Below, piece by piece: positions 1 through 7,552 of a stretch of 64,000 nt of DNA. Source of the DNA: Mucilaginibacter sabulilitoris (GTDB taxonomy: Bacteria; Bacteroidota; Bacteroidia; Sphingobacteriales; Sphingobacteriaceae); contig NZ_CP139558.1 of NCBI RefSeq assembly GCF_034262375.1, positions 992,001 to 1,056,000 on the forward strand, written 5' to 3'. Within the stretch, counting starts at the first letter, position 1. Each line of letters begins with the position of its first letter. The position numbers and the translations under genes are program-made. The notes beneath the pieces were generated by a model, which saw nothing but the letters and a program-made list of their open reading frames with translations, made no database searches and was not told where the DNA came from.

Positions 1-2
1 AA

Positions 3-170
3 ATGGCTACAACCATTTTTGCTTGCTATTTAGAACTAAAGAAGATTAACAACGTCCGGTGGGAAAGTTTAATCAAATTATTCTACGATTGGTCAGACAA
101 GAAAAAAAGATTTCCGGAACAAGAAGTACTTGCCTCGTTTGAATGGCTGGAAGAGCACGGGGTAATTTAA
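3..170 (+). CDS. Short ORF or C-terminal end of an unidentified protein
   Basis: An open frame from the window edge encodes 55 residues from an ATG at position 3, ending in EEHGVI and a TAA stop. It is rich in charged and aromatic residues (VRWESLIKLFYDW). The frame is open to the window edge, so this may be the tail of a longer gene cut by the boundary rather than a complete small protein. I do not recognise a family. Confidence 0.4.
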   Translation: MATTIFACYLELKKINNVRWESLIKLFYDWSDKKKRFPEQEVLASFEWLEEHGVI

Positions 171-498
171 TAAAAAGCTACTCCATTAATCACCTGTAGG
201 ACGAATTACACCACTTTATTACGCAAGCTGTCGGTCAGGACCACCTGCACGATTTAATGGACAGTACCAGCCACTTATACTTTTTCATGAGGTTGCAGAT
301 GATATGTTCCTCAGGATACGAAATGACGGGAGCAGATGTACAGTAAACCAACCTTAGCAACCTGGTCGGGCGAACCTTTAAAATACCTAATTGCTCCGCT
401 CATCCTTTATTGTCATCTTAAAGTCACGGTTTGTTTTTTTGGATGATTGTTGTAAGGGGCGGGTCTTCTATTCGACCAACCCGATAAATTATAACAAC
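171..498. other. Intergenic stretch, no gene recognised
   Basis: About 330 bases between the partial ORF and the spondin-domain gene. Frames on both strands are broken by stops and I recognise no remnant. The promoter of the downstream lipoprotein gene must lie here, but I found no convincing TAnnTTTG element. Confidence 0.4.
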
Positions 499-1806
499 AT
501 GAATCAATTGAAAAACATGAAGACGTGGGTATTCGCGGCCCTCATTCCGGTAAGCCTCGCGGCCTGTAAAAAAGACGATAAAAATAAGGATGGTGACAGC
601 CCCCAATCCACTACCCTAATGGTAGAAAACGTCCTGAAATCTCAACCACTAGTTGAATCGGGAACGTTTCAGGGAAACGGAACTCCAGCGCTGATCTTTC
701 CCGGACAATCAACAACCATCACATTTTCCGCTGCCAAAGGGGAAGCACTTTCTTTCGCGACCATGTACGGCTGGTCCAATGACCTTTTCTTTGCTCCTGC
801 TAATCCGGGCATCAAAGTTTATGACAACGATGGCAACCCGATCGAAGGGGACGTTTCCGCACAGGTGAAGTTATGGGATAACGGCACGCGGATCAATCAG
901 AAACCCGGTGCAACTGTTAATCATCCGGGCACCGCTGATAACAAAAACATTACCGAAGTAACCGGAGCGGATGCGCAGGGTAACACCTATTTAGAAGCAA
1001 GTAAACTGGTCAAAGCTACCTTGAAGTACAATGGAAATTCGCAATTCACCCTGACTTTGCAAAATACGAGTGGCGGCACCACCAACGAAACTCCCTTAAG
1101 CCCTGGTGTTTGGAGCGTTTCGTATATTGTCGGCGGAAATTTACTTGCCCCAACCCCACTTTATGAAAGTGGCAAGCCGACAGCAAATGGATTGACAAAT
1201 ATCGCAGAGGCAGGCGACAACGTGGCACTGAGTGCTTATGTCAAATCGATCACCGGCATATTTACACCTTTATCTCCTGTTTTAGCTGTAGTATACAATG
1301 GCATAGAAAACCCGATCTACAAAGTCGGTGAGAAAGATCGTGGAAAAGGATTGACCTTGATCGCACAACAGGGAAATGCAGCTACTCTTGCCGCATATCT
1401 GAAAACCTTTCCTGGCGTAAAAGCGGTTTATGTGCTTCCAGCACCTACAACCACTGTATTGCTGCCGCAGGTAGGCAATACTCCCGGAGGTATTGTTTCG
1501 CAGGAACTAAGTGTCAGTAAGGGTGACCGTCTGGCTATTGCCACTATGTATGGCTTTTCCAATGACTGGTTCTTTTCATCAGTAGATAATGGTGTTGATG
1601 CCACCCAAAAAGGCGATATTTCCGGATCGATCAAATTATTTGATGACGGAACAGCGATCAACCAATTCCCAGGCGCCGGCCTTACGCAATTTAACCTTGC
1701 CGGTACACCGCTTAAAGAAGATCAGCCAATTGCGGCAGTTCCGAATCCAAACGCATTTACCACATTGCCGGAAATCAGCAATATCATAAAAGTTACTTTG
1801 AAATAG
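499..1806 (+). CDS. Spondin-domain lipoprotein with two Spond_N-like repeats
   Basis: A 435-residue surface lipoprotein. The ATG at 499 gives a lipoprotein signal peptide ending SLAAC (lipidated Cys23) followed by a Lys/Asp-rich linker; an upstream TTG would spoil this leader. Two homologous units are visible: ATMYGWSNDLFF plus VKLWDNGTRINQ (about residues 71-138) and ATMYGFSNDWFF plus IKLFDDGTAINQ (about 335-394). This paired pattern is typical of bacterial proteins with the spondin N-terminal fold (PF06468). Export and anchoring follow from the lipobox; the ligand is unknown. It converges on the monooxygenase gene at 3896-3602, and their common terminator has been split by the insertion sequence at 1846. 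Confidence 0.85.
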   Translation: MNQLKNMKTWVFAALIPVSLAACKKDDKNKDGDSPQSTTLMVENVLKSQPLVESGTFQGNGTPALIFPGQSTTITFSAAKGEALSFATMYGWSNDLFFAPANPGIKVYDNDGNPIEGDVSAQVKLWDNGTRINQKPGATVNHPGTADNKNITEVTGADAQGNTYLEASKLVKATLKYNGNSQFTLTLQNTSGGTTNETPLSPGVWSVSYIVGGNLLAPTPLYESGKPTANGLTNIAEAGDNVALSAYVKSITGIFTPLSPVLAVVYNGIENPIYKVGEKDRGKGLTLIAQQGNAATLAAYLKTFPGVKAVYVLPAPTTTVLLPQVGNTPGGIVSQELSVSKGDRLAIATMYGFSNDWFFSSVDNGVDATQKGDISGSIKLFDDGTAINQFPGAGLTQFNLAGTPLKEDQPIAAVPNPNAFTTLPEISNIIKVTLK

Positions 1807-1823
1807 GTTTTTTTGTTTGTAAT

Positions 1824-1845
1824 AAAAAGGGCCCGTACGTTGGTA
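1824..1845. terminator. Left half of a bidirectional terminator split by the IS
   Basis: Removing the IS and one copy of the 9-bp duplication joins this arm to bases 3591-3600. The result is a classic intrinsic terminator: A-run, GGGCC(C)GTAC, loop GTTG, GTACGGCCC, T-run, with one bulged C. It would have served both the spondin gene (plus) and the monooxygenase gene (minus). The stem can no longer form between the two halves, which now lie about 1.7 kb apart. Confidence 0.8.
1837..1845. repeat. Target-site duplication, left copy
   Basis: ACGTTGGTA immediately outside the left terminal inverted repeat, identical to 3582-3590 immediately outside the right one. This fixes the ends of the insertion at 1846 and 3581. 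Confidence 0.85.
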
Positions 1846-1862
1846 GAGGGCACTGAAAAAGT
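1846..1862 (+). repeat. Left terminal inverted repeat of the IS
   Basis: GAGGGCACTGAAAAAGT. It matches the reverse complement of 3565-3581 at 16 of 17 positions. Confidence 0.85.
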
Positions 1863-2028
1863 AGTGCAATAAAACGAATTACGAAAAGCGATCAAGAGAA
1901 AAGGCAACTTTTACTTGGTCGCTTTTTTGTTCTGATTGCTTTTGTGTGGGTGATTTAATGTGGATAATACGGGCCTATAGGAGTTTGGGGAGTGCAAAAA
2001 ACGGCTAAATACCTCTTTTTATTGTTTT

Positions 2029-3480
2029 TTAGGCGATCAGCTTGATGATCCTTTTCAGATTGACAGTAAAGATGGCCAATGCGCCCTGCATCTGCATGTT
2101 TTCGATACCATAAGCTATCGCCCGGTCATAACCATGAACGTTTTTTAGTTCACTGTTTTTGGCTTCGATCTTATACCTGTGTTTGATGCTTTCCTTATAT
2201 TGTGTCGTTTCCTGAAAAGCCATCTGTTGTTGGTGCAGGTCTGACTTTATGCTTACAGAATAGGTCTTGGTTTTTGCCCCAGGTTTGTAGCAACCCTCCC
2301 TAAATGGGCAGATTTTGCATTTTTCAACATCAAAGTAATACGTGTCTGTCTGATTTGTTCCAACGTTCTTTTTTCCCTGTCTTGATTTTCGTATGGACAA
2401 ATGCCCTGCAGGGCAAACGAACATATCAGCGTCTTTGTTATAATTGAACTTATCTTCTTCTTTTCTAAACCCCTGGGTAATGGTTGGGTTTAGTTTGGCT
2501 ACCACCTTAATATCCTGTCCGTTCATTAACGCAAGGTTCTCTTTTCCTGAATAAGCCGAATCGCCGATGATCCTTTCTACTTCAATGCCGTTGTTCTGAC
2601 TGATCTCCAGAAGCTTGGGAAGTTCCGGCCCATCACCTTTTTCACCTGATGTTACTACCGCAGCGGTAATGATGCGTTCTTCGGTCATCGCCAGATGGGT
2701 CTTGTAACCAAAGAATGAGTTGTCAGCTGATTTATGCCCTGTTTTGGCATCCCTGTCTTTAGATAATGTATAATGATCCTGCGTATCCGCTACCGTTTCC
2801 TTCAGCAGGTTCAGCTTTTCCTTCACCGCAGGTATCTGGCTTAACGTTTGATCAGCTTCGATGTGCTTTTCCAGCGCGCTGCAATAAGCCAGTTCCTTTT
2901 CCAGTTCGTCGGCTGTGTTCTTTTCAGGCATACCGGCCTTCATGTCTTCATCGATAGCATATACCGCTTTGCGGAGCAGTTTCGAGCGTTCCCGCAATAC
3001 TTCCAATGCTGAATATGGGTTTGACCGTGACAGGGAATGCGTAGCATCAACAATGATGGATCTGGACCGGATGACCCCTTTTTCAATAGCGATAGCGACC
3101 GTTTTACCAATGAGCAGGTTTAACAGATCATTATCCTTTAGCCGCAGCTTTCTGAACTTTGTTAATGAACTGGGATCAATAACTTCTTCTTCAGGCGACA
3201 TATCAAGGAAATATTTGAAAGACATATCATACTGCGAACGCTCAACCACATCAACGTCTGAAACCGTATAAACCGTTTTCAACAACAGATACTTGAACAT
3301 CCGTACAGGGCTTTCTGCTGCCCGGCCGTTAGTAATGCTGTATTTGCTGATCAGTTCATCATAGATAAAGGTAAAATCTACCAGGTCATTGATCTTCCGC
3401 AGAAGATTGTCTTTAGGAACGATCAGGTCATATAAGCCCGAAAACGCGCTAAAATGGATCTTTTGTTGTTGAACGAGCAT
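2029..3480 (-). CDS. IS1182-family transposase
   Basis: A 483-residue DDE transposase. I chose the ATG at 3480 (MLVQQQKIHFSAF) over an upstream TTG because the family starts this way. Typical features are the N-terminal IPKDxxLRKIxxLVDF-like region (here VPKDNLLRKINDLVDFTF), SIIVDATHS for the first catalytic Asp, SAYSGKENL, the CPAGH...C..C...C cysteine cluster and the C-terminal RYKIEAKNSELKNVHGYDRA carrying the final acidic residue. The frame is intact. A strong hairpin lies just upstream of the start. Confidence 0.92.
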   Translation of the reverse strand: MLVQQQKIHFSAFSGLYDLIVPKDNLLRKINDLVDFTFIYDELISKYSITNGRAAESPVRMFKYLLLKTVYTVSDVDVVERSQYDMSFKYFLDMSPEEEVIDPSSLTKFRKLRLKDNDLLNLLIGKTVAIAIEKGVIRSRSIIVDATHSLSRSNPYSALEVLRERSKLLRKAVYAIDEDMKAGMPEKNTADELEKELAYCSALEKHIEADQTLSQIPAVKEKLNLLKETVADTQDHYTLSKDRDAKTGHKSADNSFFGYKTHLAMTEERIITAAVVTSGEKGDGPELPKLLEISQNNGIEVERIIGDSAYSGKENLALMNGQDIKVVAKLNPTITQGFRKEEDKFNYNKDADMFVCPAGHLSIRKSRQGKKNVGTNQTDTYYFDVEKCKICPFREGCYKPGAKTKTYSVSIKSDLHQQQMAFQETTQYKESIKHRYKIEAKNSELKNVHGYDRAIAYGIENMQMQGALAIFTVNLKRIIKLIA

Positions 3481-3516
3481 CTTGTAGTGGCTTTCTTTTG
3501 ACACTTCAAGATACAA

Positions 3517-3554
3517 AAAACGGGGTTGAAAAACTAATTTTTCAACCCCGTTTT
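3517..3554. terminator. 17-bp perfect hairpin upstream of the transposase
   Basis: AAAACGGGGTTGAAAAA (3517-3533), loop CTAA, then its exact complement (3538-3554). The A/T-rich flanks make it a bidirectional terminator. It lies inside the IS between the right terminal repeat and the transposase start, where it could block read-through transcription from flanking genes into the transposase. That role is an inference. Confidence 0.65.
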
Positions 3555-3564
3555 GCCTATTTAG

Positions 3565-3581
3565 ACTTTTTCAGTACCCTC
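3565..3581 (-). repeat. Right terminal inverted repeat of the IS
   Basis: ACTTTTTCAGTACCCTC on the plus strand. Its reverse complement matches the left repeat except for one C/T difference. Confidence 0.85.
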
Positions 3582-3590
3582 ACGTTGGTA
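3582..3590. repeat. Target-site duplication, right copy
   Basis: ACGTTGGTA, identical to 1837-1845. It continues into CGGCCC and a T-run, the second arm of the interrupted terminator. Confidence 0.85.
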
Positions 3591-3601
3591 CGGCCCTTTT
3601 T

Positions 3602-3896
3602 TTATTTAACGGCGATCAGGTCAACCTTTTCGATGACAGGGTCGCTGGGCAAGTAATTCAGGCGCCCTGACCATTAATGCAGCGGCGATTTGTCCGTTCA
3701 AATGCGCGGTTCTACCTTCCTCGGCAGCAAAGGTATCAAAGATGCCAAAGGTTGATGCCGATAACTGCAGGGCATACCACCTTACGGTTTGCTCCTCCTG
3801 TTGTGCCAGTGCTAGCGCATTTTTGAGCAACCCAGCTACGTCCTTTTCTTTACCGGGCTTTGCCTCCAGGCGCGCAAGTAATGCGAATTTTTCCAT
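3602..3896 (-). pseudogene. Antibiotic-biosynthesis-monooxygenase-like protein (ABM/YgiN type), frameshifted near its end
   Basis: The N-terminal part (MEKFALLARLEAKPGKEKDV...TFGIFDTFAAEEGRTAHLNGQIAAAL) is a clear small ABM-domain dimeric alpha/beta-barrel protein, a family with quinone- or polyphenol-oxidising and heme-degrading members. The annotated frame ends in an atypical RPCHRKG. Removing one C from the GCCC run (plus-strand G-run 3647-3649) restores LASDPVIEKVDLIAVK and a stop at 3602, the normal ending. So there is a +1 frameshift about 16 codons from the end, either real decay or a sequencing error. The next genes upstream on this strand are also decayed. Confidence 0.7.
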
Positions 3897-3913
3897 TTTA
3901 AAATATATTAAAG

Positions 3914-4291
3914 TTAAAGAATGTTTATGGTTGCACCACCATCTACGGAGAGGTTTTGGGTTATATAGGCAGCTTTATCCATAGCCAGAAAGGCAACAGC
4001 AGCGGCGACCTCATGGTCCTTTGCGATGCGGCGCAATGGTATACGTGCAATGATTTTTTTAATTTCTCTGGCTGGCTTAATAAGCCACTTGTGAGCGGCG
4101 TTTCGGTAAACCACGGAGACACTGTATTAACACGTATTCCATCAGTTGCCCATTTCCGAACGGGCATCAACCAATTCCCGAGCATTGCAAGAGGTGAAAA
4201 GCACTTCTGCACCGAGCTCTGCCAATTCTCGAACGATCGCTTTACCAATCCATTTTGATCCGCCTGTAACGAGCGCTTTTTTGTTTTTCAA
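3914..4291 (-). pseudogene. Short-chain dehydrogenase pseudogene (internal deletion and frameshift)
   Basis: Three SDR pieces lie in order. The N-terminal nucleotide-binding end [30 protein letters not shown] reads from a TTG near 4291. Then [20 protein letters not shown] appears in a second frame, and [27 protein letters not shown]...DGG in a third. The middle of the Rossmann fold, including the catalytic Ser and Tyr-x3-Lys, is missing. A normal member has about 250 codons and this stretch has about 126. The second shift lies in an A/T run near 4050-4075. It resembles tropinone-reductase-like SDRs. It was probably co-transcribed with the monooxygenase gene 17 bp downstream. Confidence 0.8.
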
Positions 4292-4451
4292 ATATCAGTT
4301 GTTCATATGTTATCACGAAGGCAATTATTAGCCTTAACAATTGGTTGTGGCAAACCAAACTCTTACATGAAATTTGAACAAAATATTTTTACGAATAACT
4401 GTAAGGTTTAGTGATCTGTCCCTACTAAACAATAAATAATCAAATCGAAAA

Positions 4452-4655
4452 ATGAAAGCAATCAATTTAAAAGCCTTTGGTATTGCAGCAGCTGCGATAT
4501 TATTCCTGTCTGTTGGCACTCAAGCTCAGGACAAAATGAGTAAAATGAAAAAGGATACCACGAAAATGTCCAAGATGTCCAAAATGGATCATAAAAAGGG
4601 CCATAAGAAAATGGACAAAATGGATAAAATGAAAAAAGACACTGGTAAAATGTAA
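4452..4655 (+). CDS. Secreted MxKDx pentapeptide-repeat protein
   Basis: A 67-residue protein with a signal peptide (MKAINLKAFGIAAAAILFLSVGTQAQ) and a mature part built almost only of Met, Lys, Asp, Thr and His, in units such as MSKMKKD, MDHKKGHKK and MDKMKKD. It matches the bacterial MxKDx pentapeptide-repeat family. The Met/His/Asp content suggests periplasmic metal (for example Cu/Ag) binding, but that is inferred from composition. It precedes two thiol-redox proteins. Confidence 0.75.
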   Translation: MKAINLKAFGIAAAAILFLSVGTQAQDKMSKMKKDTTKMSKMSKMDHKKGHKKMDKMDKMKKDTGKM

Positions 4656-4664
4656 TTAACCAAT

Positions 4665-4688
4665 GCCGGCGGGAATAATACCGCCGGC
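4665..4688. terminator. GC-rich hairpin between MxKDx gene and peroxiredoxin gene
   Basis: GCCGGCGG, 8-nt loop, CCGCCGGC: a perfect 8-bp stem 10 bp after the MxKDx stop and 15 bp before the next ATG. There is no T-run, so it may be an attenuator or mRNA-stability element rather than a full terminator. Confidence 0.5.
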
Positions 4689-4703
4689 TATTAAAACTAT
4701 CAA

Positions 4704-5378
4704 ATGAAATTTCCTATAGCAAAAATTTTTACATTCATAACCCTGACAGCAGTTTTGGCGACAGGTAGTTTAAAGGCAAACGCCGAAATTAACCAACCTT
4801 TCAGCAGGGATACATCAAAAGCGATGTCTTATCCGGATAAATCCACTGACATAAGCCCGCTGCTTATTGGCGAATCTATCCCGGCGGTCAAAATTCCTGC
4901 ATCAGACGGCCAGTTATATGATCTTAATGCCAGTATTACTCAAAAGCCGACGATCTTGGTATTTTACCGCGGCGGTTGGTGTCCGTTCTGTAACAAAGAA
5001 TTGGCGGGTATTCAAACGATTCAAGCGGATCTGGTCAAAATGGGTTACCAGATCATTGCGATCAGTACGGACAGCCCGGAAAACCTGAGCAAGTCAATCG
5101 ATAAAAACCAACTTACTTATAAGTTGCTTTCAGATGCGGACCTCGCAGTTTCCAAACAATTTGGATTGGCTTTCAAAGCCCCCGCGGCGTATGGTAAAAC
5201 CCTCGAAGCCGGATCAAACGGCAAAAATATAGATAAGCTGTTGCCGGTACCTTCGGTGTTCATACTGGACAAAAAAGGGGTTATTCTGTTTGAATATATC
5301 AATCCTGATTTCCGTCAGCGCATCAGCCCGGAATTAATGCTATCTGTAGCAGCCTCATTAAGTAAGGTAAATAAGTAA
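4704..5378 (+). CDS. Exported AhpC/TSA-family peroxiredoxin-like protein
   Basis: A 224-residue thioredoxin-fold protein with a signal peptide (cleavage after KANA, about residue 27). VFYRGGWCPFCNKEL carries a CxxC (Cys93, Cys96), followed by IAISTDSPENLSKSI and VPSVFILDKKGVILFEY, the usual AhpC/TSA plan. CPFC rather than the classic PxxxTxxC places it with the peroxiredoxin-like redoxins, which probably reduce peroxides or act as periplasmic thiol oxidoreductases. It lies 8 bp before a second thioredoxin-fold gene, so the two are probably co-transcribed. Confidence 0.85.
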   Translation: MKFPIAKIFTFITLTAVLATGSLKANAEINQPFSRDTSKAMSYPDKSTDISPLLIGESIPAVKIPASDGQLYDLNASITQKPTILVFYRGGWCPFCNKELAGIQTIQADLVKMGYQIIAISTDSPENLSKSIDKNQLTYKLLSDADLAVSKQFGLAFKAPAAYGKTLEAGSNGKNIDKLLPVPSVFILDKKGVILFEYINPDFRQRISPELMLSVAASLSKVNK

Positions 5379-5386
5379 ATCGCACC

Positions 5387-5842
5387 ATGAAATACAACAA
5401 GCGGTTTTATGTCATAATCTTCATTGTCGGGGTAGCTATGGTGCTTGGATTCCAGGTCTCCAAGGTTTGTTGCCAGGACAGAAAGCCAAAAATGACAGGT
5501 ATTACTTTTACAGATAAAACGTGGAAAGAAATTCTTTCACTGGCGAGGCAGCAGCACAAGCTCATTTTTCTGGATGCTTACGCAGATTGGTGTGCACCTT
5601 GTAAGCTATTGAAAGAGCGTACCTTCAAAGATCCTGCTGTGGGTGCTCAATTCAATCGGCAATTCATCAATGCTTCAGTCGACGTAGAAAAAGGCGAGGG
5701 CTTGGTTTTAGCCGAACAATACGATATCACAGCCTATCCGACCCTGCTCTTTCTAGATAGTGACGGTAAGGTCATCTTCAAGTCAGAAGGGTTTGTGAAC
5801 GCAGATCAATTGGGTGCTTTTGCAAAGTCAGTGGTTAAGTAA
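5387..5842 (+). CDS. Membrane-anchored thioredoxin-family protein
   Basis: A 151-residue protein with an N-terminal membrane segment or signal (residues 8-27) ending in a CC pair. The thioredoxin domain has the active site ADWCAPCKLL (Cys69, Cys72) and the cis-Pro motif ITAYPTLLFLDSDG. It resembles the thioredoxin_7/DsbD C-terminal domain that passes electrons to periplasmic acceptors. Its tight spacing after the peroxiredoxin-like gene suggests it could be that protein's reductant. Confidence 0.85.
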   Translation: MKYNKRFYVIIFIVGVAMVLGFQVSKVCCQDRKPKMTGITFTDKTWKEILSLARQQHKLIFLDAYADWCAPCKLLKERTFKDPAVGAQFNRQFINASVDVEKGEGLVLAEQYDITAYPTLLFLDSDGKVIFKSEGFVNADQLGAFAKSVVK

Positions 5843-5950
5843 CTAATAGCAAGTAAATTAAGTTGCAAAAAAAATATCATTTATTTTGTAAGTTTTATCA
5901 ACTGTTTACGACTAATGACGATAAAACTCTGTAATTGATATTTCGCACTT

Positions 5951-6556
5951 ATGCAAAACAGAATTAGTAACGAAGATATAGTTGGAAACCAGGCTGGCAC
6001 CCTACTGGAGCCGCATTTGTGGGTAGAACGATATGCTGATTACCTGTACAAGTATGCTTTCGGACGTCTGAATGATGAGCAACAGGCTCGGGACTTGGTA
6101 CAAGATACTTTTTTAGCAGCGCTGGAAAAGACCGGGAATTTCCGGGGTGATAGTAATGAGCGAACCTGGCTGACCGCTATTCTGAAATACAAGGTAATCG
6201 ATGTTTACAGGAAAAAATCCAGCGTCCTTGTTGTCACCGACCAGTTTGGGTCGGCAGCAGATGAAGACGAATATTTTGATCCCGAATTGAATAACTGGAA
6301 GCGGGAACACTGGCCGCAGCTATTTGGCGTTGAAGAAAACGATCCGCTTCATAACAAGGAATTTATGGGCGTCCTGCAGCAATGCCTGAAGCGCCTTCCG
6401 CCACTTTGGATGTCGGTATTCCGGTTAAAACACCTGGAAGATGAAATAACGGAAACTATTTGTAAGGAAATGAAGATATCATCTGCTAACTTTTGGGTGA
6501 TCATACACCGTGCAAAAGTAAATCTGCGGTCATGTCTGCAAAAAAATTGGATATGA
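5951..6556 (+). CDS. ECF-type RNA polymerase sigma factor
   Basis: A 201-residue sigma-70-like protein. Region 2 includes DEQQARDLVQDTFLAALEKTGNFRG and ERTWLTAILKYKVIDVYRK; region 4 is LPPLWMSVFRLKHLEDEITETICKEMKISSANFWVIIHRAKVNLRSCL. The length and the SANFWVIIHRAK end fit the ECF group usually paired with a small zinc-binding anti-sigma factor, and one starts 1 bp after the stop. The operon downstream encodes respiratory or periplasmic redox proteins, so the trigger is probably an envelope or oxidative signal (inference). Confidence 0.92.
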   Translation: MQNRISNEDIVGNQAGTLLEPHLWVERYADYLYKYAFGRLNDEQQARDLVQDTFLAALEKTGNFRGDSNERTWLTAILKYKVIDVYRKKSSVLVVTDQFGSAADEDEYFDPELNNWKREHWPQLFGVEENDPLHNKEFMGVLQQCLKRLPPLWMSVFRLKHLEDEITETICKEMKISSANFWVIIHRAKVNLRSCLQKNWI

Positions 6557-6557
6557 T

Positions 6558-6845
6558 ATGAAAAAGATATTGAAAACAGAGGAAGATAGGATTGCTTACA
6601 ACTGTAGAAAGGCAACCTATTTAATCGAAAAAAAACAAGACGAAGAATTAATTGTACGTGAACAGATGGAGTTGCAGCTTCATCTGGCCGGTTGCTATAT
6701 ATGCAGGGTTTATGAACAGCAAAGCATCATGATCAATGGAATGATTAAAAAACTGCTTAGCGAACCGCACGAAGTCGAATTAGGTCAAGAATTCAAGGAA
6801 AACATGAAAAAGAAAATAGAAGAAAAAATTGCCAATAAGCATTAA
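6558..6845 (+). CDS. Small zinc-binding anti-sigma factor
   Basis: A 95-residue protein with the ZAS-type motif HLAGCYIC (His42-x3-Cys46-x2-Cys49) after a helical N-terminus, and a charged helical tail. There is no membrane segment, so it is a cytoplasmic anti-sigma of the thiol- or redox-sensing kind. It starts 1 bp after the sigma gene stop, the usual translationally coupled arrangement, and should hold that sigma inactive until the Zn site is oxidised. The mechanism is by analogy with RsrA-type proteins. Confidence 0.75.
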   Translation: MKKILKTEEDRIAYNCRKATYLIEKKQDEELIVREQMELQLHLAGCYICRVYEQQSIMINGMIKKLLSEPHEVELGQEFKENMKKKIEEKIANKH

Positions 6846-6868
6846 ATAAAGTAAACGCCAGGAGACGA

Positions 6869-7552
6869 ATGAAAATCATCAGAGAAAAACATTCACTTGT
6901 TATGCGGTGGACACATTGGATCAACTTTCCCCTGCTGGGGATTATGATCTGGAGTGGTTTGCTGATCTATTGGGCCAATGACGAATATCAAATATCCATC
7001 TCTGGCCATACGTTTTTCCATTTCTTTTCCCAAAGGTTCTATGATGTTTTGAAAATACCACACCGATTGTCGGAGGGAATGGCTTTTCATTTCCTTTTTA
7101 TGTGGTTCTTTACCCTGAATGGGATTTTCTATACGTTCTATACGCTAATATCCGGAGAATGGCGAAGCCTTTGGCCTCAAAAATCATCATTCCGCGAAGC
7201 CTGGCTGGTTTTGTTACATGATCTTCATATTAGCAAATGCGCACCGCCGCAGGGTAAGTATAATGCAGCGCAACGAATTGCTTATTCTGCGATTATCCTG
7301 ATGGGCGCAGGTTCTGTGCTGACAGGGCTGGCTATATATAAACCGGTGCAGTTGAGCTGGCTCACATGGGTAATGGGTGGTTATCACCTGGCCCGTATCT
7401 GGCATTTTCTACTTACGCTGGGTTATGTCTTGTTTTTCATCATTCATATTGTTCAGGTCATCCTGGCAGGCTGGAATAATTTCGGGTCGGTAGTATCAGG
7501 ATTTGAAATAGCCAGCAAACCTGTTAAAACCATTTCCCATGAAGAAGAATAA
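6869..7552 (+). CDS. Membrane cytochrome b subunit (cytochrome b561/thiosulfate-reductase type)
   Basis: A 227-residue integral membrane protein with about four transmembrane segments and conserved histidines in HSLVMRWTHWINFPLLGIMIWSG, a further His at the start of a middle helix, and HLARIWHFLLTLGYVLFFIIHIVQVI near the end, as expected for a di-heme quinol-oxidising cytochrome b. Its gene overlaps the following molybdoenzyme gene by 14 bp. The two probably form a membrane electron-transfer pair like MsrPQ or YedYZ, although this cytochrome is of another family. Confidence 0.85.
   Translation: MKIIREKHSLVMRWTHWINFPLLGIMIWSGLLIYWANDEYQISISGHTFFHFFSQRFYDVLKIPHRLSEGMAFHFLFMWFFTLNGIFYTFYTLISGEWRSLWPQKSSFREAWLVLLHDLHISKCAPPQGKYNAAQRIAYSAIILMGAGSVLTGLAIYKPVQLSWLTWVMGGYHLARIWHFLLTLGYVLFFIIHIVQVILAGWNNFGSVVSGFEIASKPVKTISHEEE

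Larger units (their letters stand above)
1846..3581. mobile_element. Complete IS1182-family insertion sequence, about 1.74 kb
   Basis: A 1736-bp element with one transposase gene. Its 17-bp terminal inverted repeats (GAGGG, C or T, ACTGAAAAAGT) are at 1846-1862 and 3565-3581 with one mismatch, and a 9-bp direct target duplication flanks it. It landed in the loop side of a terminator hairpin. Intact ends and an intact transposase suggest a recent insertion that may still be mobile. The family call rests on the transposase; I could not compare it with named elements. Confidence 0.85.
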
